NCBI GenBank assembly: GCA_031291055.1
Contig: JARLJU010000132.1
Location: 103,427-154,917 of the forward strand
DNA from: Rudaea sp.
GTDB taxonomy: Bacteria; Pseudomonadota; Gammaproteobacteria; Xanthomonadales; Rhodanobacteraceae
Reading direction: 5' to 3'
DNA: 51,491 nucleotides
Position 1 is the first letter of the stretch; the number at the start of each line of letters is the position of its first letter. The notes under the pieces are model-generated. The model saw nothing but the letters and a program-made list of their open reading frames with translations, was not told the DNA's origin and made no database searches. Positions 47,058 to 51,491 of this stretch are shown piece by piece. Made by a program: the position numbers and the translations under genes.

Positions 47058-47354
47058 GTGCCCGACATACTCGTCCGCAACATCGAAGACGCCGTCGCGG
47101 AGCGGATCAAGGCGATCGCGCGCGAGCGCAGCTGGTCGATCAACGAGGTCATCCTGTACGTGCTGCGCCACAGTCTGGGTTTCGGCGGCGAGGACATCGT
47201 CAAACGCGAAATCCAGGATATTGCCGCGCTCGGTGGCACCTGGGATCCACGCGAAAGCGCTGCGTTCCGCACCGCGCTTGAGGCATTCGAGCAAATCGAC
47301 GGCAGACCCCTGTTCGTCGACACGCCCAAGCGCAACGATCAGCCGCCGAAGTAG
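47058..47354 (+). CDS. Small ribbon-helix-helix protein (FitA-like antitoxin type), orphan
   Basis: 98 residues. The N-terminus VPDILVRNIEDAVAERIKAI followed by ARERSWSINEVILYVLRHSL has the beta-strand/helix/helix pattern of ribbon-helix-helix DNA-binding antitoxins. The remainder (EDIVKREIQDIAALGGTWDP, RESAAFRTALEAFEQIDG) is acidic and helical. I start at the GTG before PDILVRN (47058), where such proteins normally begin; a start at 47001 would add 19 residues. There is no toxin gene next to it. Its 3' end overlaps the anmK 3' end by 16 bases on the other strand. Confidence 0.72.
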   Translation: MPDILVRNIEDAVAERIKAIARERSWSINEVILYVLRHSLGFGGEDIVKREIQDIAALGGTWDPRESAAFRTALEAFEQIDGRPLFVDTPKRNDQPPK

Positions 47355-48460
47355 ATGCCGCCGAGCACGCGTGATCCGCGCGCGCCAGTGACCGTGCAGA
47401 CATTTTCCGGTGCGTGCCCCGCAATACGTTCGCGCGCCAGCCACGCAAACGTCATCGCCTCGACGAAATCCGGATCGACGCCCAACGTGGCAACGCTCGC
47501 GACCGTGGCCGGTGCAAGGGCCGACGCGATGGCTTGCATCAGCACCGGATTGTGCACGCCGCCGCCGCATACCAGAACTTCGTTCGCGCCGCGCGCATGG
47601 GCGCGAACCGCATCGGCGATGCTGCGCGCGCTCAGGGCGACCAGCGTGGCCTGAACATCGGCCGGCGCAATCGTCAGTCCACGCAAATGCTCGTGCAGCC
47701 AGGCCGGATGAAACACCTCGCGGCCCGTGCTCTTCGGCGGGGCTGCGGAAAAATACGGGTCGGCCAGCAGACGCGACAACAGCGCCTGGTCGATCGTACC
47801 GGATGCGGCGAAGGTGCCATCGGCGTCAAACGGGCTGCCGAGCTGGGCCTGCGCCCAGGCGTCGAGCAGACAGCTGGCCGGGCCGGTATCGAAACCCCGC
47901 AGCGGCGTGGCCGCATCGGCCGGGATGATCGTGATATTGGCGATTCCACCGAGGTTCAACACCACGCGCGTGGCGTTGGCGCGCGCCAGCATCGCAGCGT
48001 GGAAAGCGGGCGCAAGCGGCGCACCCTGGCCGCCAGCGGCCATGTCGCGACGGCGAAAATCGGCCACGGTAACGATGCCGGTCAGTTCCGCAATGACGTT
48101 GGCGTCGCCGAGTTGCAGGGTATATGGCACTGCGCCATACGGGCGATGGCGCACTGTCTGGCCGTGCGATCCAAGCGCGCTGACGGCGGCCGGCGCAACG
48201 CCGGTGCGCGCAAGCAGGGTATTTGCCGCCGCTGCGAAATTTTGCGCAATTTCCACATCGAGCGCACCGAGTTCATCCAGTGCGATATGCCCATTGCCCT
48301 GGGCGAGCGCCAGGATGCGCTGACGCAAACTCTCGGGATAGGGGTGAGTCAGCGCCGAATGCAAGCGTGGCTGCGGAGCGAAACTGGTCAAGGCCACATC
48401 GATGCCGTCGGCGCTGGTGCCCGAGATCAGGCCGAGATAAAGCGCGGGTTGCGGCGTCAC
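47339..48460 (-). CDS. anmK: Anhydro-N-acetylmuramic acid kinase
   Basis: 373 residues. It opens the 1,6-anhydro ring of anhydroMurNAc and phosphorylates it to MurNAc-6-phosphate in cell-wall recycling. Landmarks are the N-terminal LGLISGTSADGIDVAL, SALGSHGQTVRHRP, VVLNLGGIANIT, GFDTGPASCLLDAW and VLVCGGGVHNPVLM. It starts with GTG, 11 bases after the M23 peptidase stop. The order tyrS-M23-anmK is also seen in pseudomonads, and the peptidase and kinase are likely one transcript. Confidence 0.96.
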   Translation of the reverse strand: MTPQPALYLGLISGTSADGIDVALTSFAPQPRLHSALTHPYPESLRQRILALAQGNGHIALDELGALDVEIAQNFAAAANTLLARTGVAPAAVSALGSHGQTVRHRPYGAVPYTLQLGDANVIAELTGIVTVADFRRRDMAAGGQGAPLAPAFHAAMLARANATRVVLNLGGIANITIIPADAATPLRGFDTGPASCLLDAWAQAQLGSPFDADGTFAASGTIDQALLSRLLADPYFSAAPPKSTGREVFHPAWLHEHLRGLTIAPADVQATLVALSARSIADAVRAHARGANEVLVCGGGVHNPVLMQAIASALAPATVASVATLGVDPDFVEAMTFAWLARERIAGHAPENVCTVTGARGSRVLGGIYFGG

Positions 48461-48471
48461 CGGTGCGCGAA

Positions 48472-49824
48472 CTATTTGGCGAGCGCGAGCTGAGTGGCTT
48501 CCAGCGTCTTCAACTTCGCCAGCAGCGGCTGGCTTTGCCGTTCGAAACGCGCGAACTCCGTGGGCGGCAGGGGCTCGGGCTTGGGCAGGGTCACCGTGAG
48601 CGGATCACGATGCACGCCGTCGACGCGGAACTCGTAATGCAGATGCGGGCCTGTCGCCATGCCGGTCATGCCGACGAAACCGATCGTCTGGCCTTGACTG
48701 ACGTGCTGGCCGGTCTGGATCGACGCGAAACGCGACATGTGGCCATAAAGCGTGCTGTAGCGGCCGCCGTGCTGCAGGATGACGACATTGCCATAGCCAT
48801 TTTGCCAGCCGCGGAAGGTCACCCTGCCTTCGCCCGCGGCGTGAACCGGTGTGCCCGTCGGCGCAGCGTAGTCGACGCCACGATGCGCGCGCATGGTGCC
48901 GAGTACGGGATGCAGCCGAGCAACGCTGAACAGCGAGGAAATTCTGGAAAATTCCACCGGCGTGCGCAGGAAGGCCTTGCGCAGCGGGCGACCATCGCCG
49001 CTGTAATACATGGTGTTACCGCTGCTGTCGGTATAGCGGAACGCGCTGAAGCGCTTGCCGCGGTTGACGAACGTGGCGGCAATGATCTCGCCGGTATGCA
49101 GGTGCTCGCCCTCGCAGTACACGTCGTCGTAGATCACAGTGAAGCTGTCGCCCTGGCGCAGGTCCTGGGCGAAATCGATGTCGTAGCCGAATGCGTTGGC
49201 CAGCTTGAGCACCATCGAATCGCTCATGCCGGCCTGTTCGCCGGCGTCGAACAGCGACCGCTCGACCACGCCATGGGCAACATACGTGCGACGTTCCAGT
49301 TGCCGATCCTGCACGCTCTGGTGCAGGCCATCGGCGGCGAAGGTGTCGACAACGCGTGTGTGGTCATCGCGATCGAAGCGCACGCCGTGCCTGCTGTCGT
49401 CGGCTGACCGGGCAAAGGCAAACTCGTCGCCGGGATGAATATTGTGCAAGGCGGTTGCGTTGCTGCGGTCGTCGAGCAGTTTCTGCAATTCGCCCGGGCT
49501 TATTCCATGCTGCCGGAAGATATCGCCGACGGTCTGGCCAGGACGCACGGTCACTACCTGCCAGTCGACGTCGTCACCAAACCCTGCGCTGGCACTGGCG
49601 TCGGTATCCGTATCGCCGTCCGTGGTCTGTGGCGAAGGCAGCGGCGGCACTTCGAGATTCAAGGTGGTCAGCGCATTGGTCTCGGGCTGCCGCGTGGCGC
49701 TGGCCCAGCGCGGGATCACTGCACCGGCAAGCAGGGTCAGCGTCAACGCCGCGCCTGCAATCAGCCAGTGTCGGCGCCGCCAGGACACCGGTGCGGCGAC
49801 GATGTCGCGTACGGAGGTTCGCAT
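48472..49824 (-). CDS. M23-family peptidoglycan endopeptidase with N-terminal membrane anchor
   Basis: About 450 residues. A membrane helix or uncleaved signal (about 25-45, HWLIAGAALTLTLLAGAVI) leads into a Thr/Asp-rich linker and an OapA/LysM-like domain (about 90-130; VTVRPGQTVGDIFRQHGIS). A central region (about 180-300) and a C-terminal zinc endopeptidase follow, with metal ligands HRGVDYAAP and HLHYEF. It probably cuts peptide cross-links in the periplasm. I start at ATG 49824; no Shine-Dalgarno site precedes it, but a TATTAT/TATAAA box lies 9-15 bases upstream, so the leader must be very short. An earlier in-frame start (50001) would add an unlikely 59 residues. Confidence 0.92.
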   Translation of the reverse strand: MRTSVRDIVAAPVSWRRRHWLIAGAALTLTLLAGAVIPRWASATRQPETNALTTLNLEVPPLPSPQTTDGDTDTDASASAGFGDDVDWQVVTVRPGQTVGDIFRQHGISPGELQKLLDDRSNATALHNIHPGDEFAFARSADDSRHGVRFDRDDHTRVVDTFAADGLHQSVQDRQLERRTYVAHGVVERSLFDAGEQAGMSDSMVLKLANAFGYDIDFAQDLRQGDSFTVIYDDVYCEGEHLHTGEIIAATFVNRGKRFSAFRYTDSSGNTMYYSGDGRPLRKAFLRTPVEFSRISSLFSVARLHPVLGTMRAHRGVDYAAPTGTPVHAAGEGRVTFRGWQNGYGNVVILQHGGRYSTLYGHMSRFASIQTGQHVSQGQTIGFVGMTGMATGPHLHYEFRVDGVHRDPLTVTLPKPEPLPPTEFARFERQSQPLLAKLKTLEATQLALAK

Positions 49825-50121
49825 TGTGGAAAATTTATAATAGTGGAAATGTTGCCGGCACGCCATGAAGCCATTCATCAGACGTCGTGTTGCCTGTCGT
49901 ATAAAATGAACGGCGCTGTTATTCTGGGGCACGGTCGGCATCCGGCAAACGCGACGTAACATAGCCGCTGCATCTACCCCCGTCAACGCAATGTGAAACA
50001 AGGATTTGCAGGGCTCGCGCGGTTAACGAATAATTAACGCGAGTGGCGGTTTGGCCGTCCATTCTTCCCTGGGACCGCTGGTTTGAATGGCCTGCGCGAG
50101 TTCTGCTCTCACGAGGTAGTC
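49825..50121. promoter_or_regulatory. Divergent M23 peptidase / tyrS regulatory region
   Basis: 297 bases between divergent starts. The minus-strand TATTAT/TATAAA box at 49842-49834 serves the peptidase. An interrupted inverted repeat at 50014-50043 (CTCGCG...GTTAA / TTAACGCGAG) lies about 80 bases upstream of the tyrS ATG and would form a hairpin in its leader. A GAGG site (50112-50116) precedes the tyrS ATG. No T-box or amino-acid attenuator is recognised. Confidence 0.4.
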
Positions 50122-51333
50122 ATGAACGACATCACGGCGGCGCTGGACCAGATCGGTCGTGGCGCCGAGGAAATCATCAAGCTGGCCGATCTTGAGGCGC
50201 GCCTCAAACTGGGTCGGCCGCTGCGCATCAAGGCAGGCTTCGATCCAACCGCGCCGGATCTGCATCTGGGCCACACCGTGCTGCTGAACAAGATGCGGCA
50301 GTTCCAGGATCTGGGCCATCAGGCGATTTTCCTGATCGGCGATTTCACCGGCATGATCGGCGATCCCAGCGGCAAGAACGTCACGCGCAAACCGCTGACG
50401 CGTGAGGATGTGCTTGCCAACGCCGAAACCTATGCCGCGCAGGTATACAAGGTGCTCGATCGGGAACGGACCGAGCTGCGCTTCAATTCCGAGTGGTTCG
50501 GGGCGATGGATGCCGCGGGCATGATCAGGCTCGCGGCGAGCCACACCGTCGCGCGCATGCTCGAACGCGACGATTTCGACAAGCGCTACAAAAGTGGACA
50601 ACCCATCGCGATCCACGAGTTTCTCTATCCGCTGGTGCAGGGCTACGACTCGGTTGCGCTCAGGGCCGACGTCGAACTCGGCGGCACCGATCAGAAGTTC
50701 AATCTGCTGGTCGGACGTCAGTTGCAGGAAGATGTCGGCCAGCCGCCACAGATCGTGCTGACAATGCCTCTGCTTGAGGGCACTGACGGCGTCAACAAGA
50801 TGTCGAAATCCCTGGGCAATTACATCGGTATCAACGAGCCGGCGAACGAGATCTTCGGCAAGGTAATGCGTCTGTCGGATGAACTGATGTGGCGTTACTA
50901 CGAACTGCTTTCATTCGCAAAGTCCCTGGCGGACATTGCCAGGATGCGTGAAAGCGTTTCGTCAGGCGCCAATCCGCGCGACTTCAAGATGCAGCTCGCC
51001 GCCGAGCTGACGGCGCGCTTTCACGACAGCGTGGCTGCGGAAGCAGCGGTCAGGCACTGGCACGAGGTCGTGCAGGGGGGCGGTGTGCCACAGGATCTTG
51101 CGGTCCAGACAGTTCCGGTATCGGGCGATGGCATCCGGATTGGTGCGTTGCTCAAGGCGGCGGGGCTCGCGCCGAGCACATCGGAAGCGATGCGCAAACT
51201 CAATGAACGCGCCGTGCGTATCGATGGCGCGGTGGTGGACGACCGTGAGCTTACGCTGGGCGTTGGCGGCGAGCATCTGCTTCAACTCGGCAAGCGCGGC
51301 TATGCGCGTGTGCGGCTGGTGGCCGCTGCGTGA
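50122..51333 (+). CDS. tyrS: Tyrosyl-tRNA synthetase
   Basis: 403 residues, class I synthetase charging tRNA-Tyr. HLGH (48-51) and KMSKS (226-230) are the ATP-binding signatures. [15 protein letters not shown] is the family-specific block. A C-terminal S4-type RNA-binding domain (about 335-400; [20 protein letters not shown]) completes it. It belongs to the TyrZ-like group common in pseudomonads and xanthomonads. The ATG at 50122 follows GAGG; the upstream in-frame extension is not conserved-looking. No terminator is visible between its stop and the rRNA promoter 21 bases on, so read-through into the rRNA operon is possible. Confidence 0.97.
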   Translation: MNDITAALDQIGRGAEEIIKLADLEARLKLGRPLRIKAGFDPTAPDLHLGHTVLLNKMRQFQDLGHQAIFLIGDFTGMIGDPSGKNVTRKPLTREDVLANAETYAAQVYKVLDRERTELRFNSEWFGAMDAAGMIRLAASHTVARMLERDDFDKRYKSGQPIAIHEFLYPLVQGYDSVALRADVELGGTDQKFNLLVGRQLQEDVGQPPQIVLTMPLLEGTDGVNKMSKSLGNYIGINEPANEIFGKVMRLSDELMWRYYELLSFAKSLADIARMRESVSSGANPRDFKMQLAAELTARFHDSVAAEAAVRHWHEVVQGGGVPQDLAVQTVPVSGDGIRIGALLKAAGLAPSTSEAMRKLNERAVRIDGAVVDDRELTLGVGGEHLLQLGKRGYARVRLVAAA

Positions 51334-51354
51334 ATTGCGCTGTTACTGCAGGTG

Positions 51355-51382
51355 TTGACGGACGGTAGAGCGGATGTATAAT
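51355..51382 (+). promoter_or_regulatory. rRNA operon promoter
   Basis: TTGACG (51355-51360), 16-base spacer, TATAAT (51377-51382), followed by a GC-rich discriminator (gcgcggctccgcg), the pattern of growth-rate- and ppGpp-controlled rRNA promoters. It lies directly after tyrS. Confidence 0.9.
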
Positions 51383-51491
51383 GCGCGGCTCCGCGGACGA
51401 AACGTCAGCGGGAGTAAAAGAGTTCTTTGACAGTGTGCGCAGGTGACTTGTGTGGGCGCCTTGGGGTGGATGAAAGTCCATCGAGATGCAA
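51383..51491 (+). other. Start of rRNA leader with boxA
   Basis: The transcript start is expected near 51389. agttctttgacag (51421-51433) matches the boxA antitermination element (consensus near TGCTCTTTAACA). cttgtgtgggcgcc (51448-51461) matches the conserved leader just before 16S rRNA in gammaproteobacteria. The mature 16S gene itself is outside the window. Confidence 0.82.

Overview
The window looks like the chromosome of a GC-rich gammaproteobacterium, most likely from the Xanthomonadales (Rhodanobacteraceae or near relatives). The basis is the high GC content, the porin and TonB receptor types, a membrane-anchored AlgC-type phosphohexomutase, and gene order. The orders coaBC-dut-algC, pyrE next to an ExoIII/Crc-type gene, and anmK-M23 peptidase-tyrS-rRNA operon are all gammaproteobacterial. 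The window is core genome. I see no insertion sequence, prophage, CRISPR array or tRNA gene.

Layout. 1-1.7 kb: 3' part of a TonB-dependent receptor, closed by a bidirectional hairpin. 1.8-4.7 kb (minus): glutathione-dependent formaldehyde oxidation (fghA, frmA, gfa). 4.9-10.4 kb (minus): a three-gene heavy-metal-type RND efflux operon (outer-membrane lipoprotein, Asp-rich adaptor, pump). 11.1-12.4 kb: a porin with a strong terminator. 12.5-16.4 kb: ntrB-ntrC, translationally coupled to a GNAT acetyltransferase and an LpxL-like acyltransferase, then fadI. 17.8-28.1 kb (minus): a methyltransferase, a DUF1232 protein, a cluster of sixA, YceI and a phospholipase-D lipoprotein, an orphan ParA, two related secreted proteins flanking a gamma-glutamyltranspeptidase, and speE. 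28.3-34.4 kb (plus): speA, a beta-hydroxyacid dehydrogenase and two tandem secreted beta-propeller paralogues.

34.4-39.2 kb (minus): a SPOR protein, argS, a 586-base structured non-coding stretch with DnaA boxes, an HD-domain protein and a frameshifted radC. 39.3-43.4 kb (plus): coaBC-dut-algC. 43.4-44.8 kb (minus): a DUF4124 protein and pyrE. 44.9-47.4 kb (plus): an ExoIII/Crc-type nuclease, an AmpG-type permease and a small ribbon-helix-helix protein. 47.3-49.8 kb (minus): anmK and an M23 peptidase. 50.1 kb to the end: tyrS, then the promoter and leader of an rRNA operon whose 16S gene lies just outside.

Several genes work together. AmpG imports anhydro-muropeptides, AnmK recycles their anhydroMurNAc and the M23 enzyme cuts peptidoglycan. 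FghA, FrmA and Gfa turn formaldehyde into formate. SpeA and SpeE are steps of polyamine synthesis and are transcribed divergently. CoaBC, Dut, PyrE and the nuclease serve cofactor and nucleotide metabolism and repair.

The points most worth a second look are a near-perfect NtrC box abutting the ntrB start codon, the broken radC, the Asp-cluster adaptor of the RND pump, the two pairs of secreted paralogues, and the unexplained 36.8-37.4 kb region.
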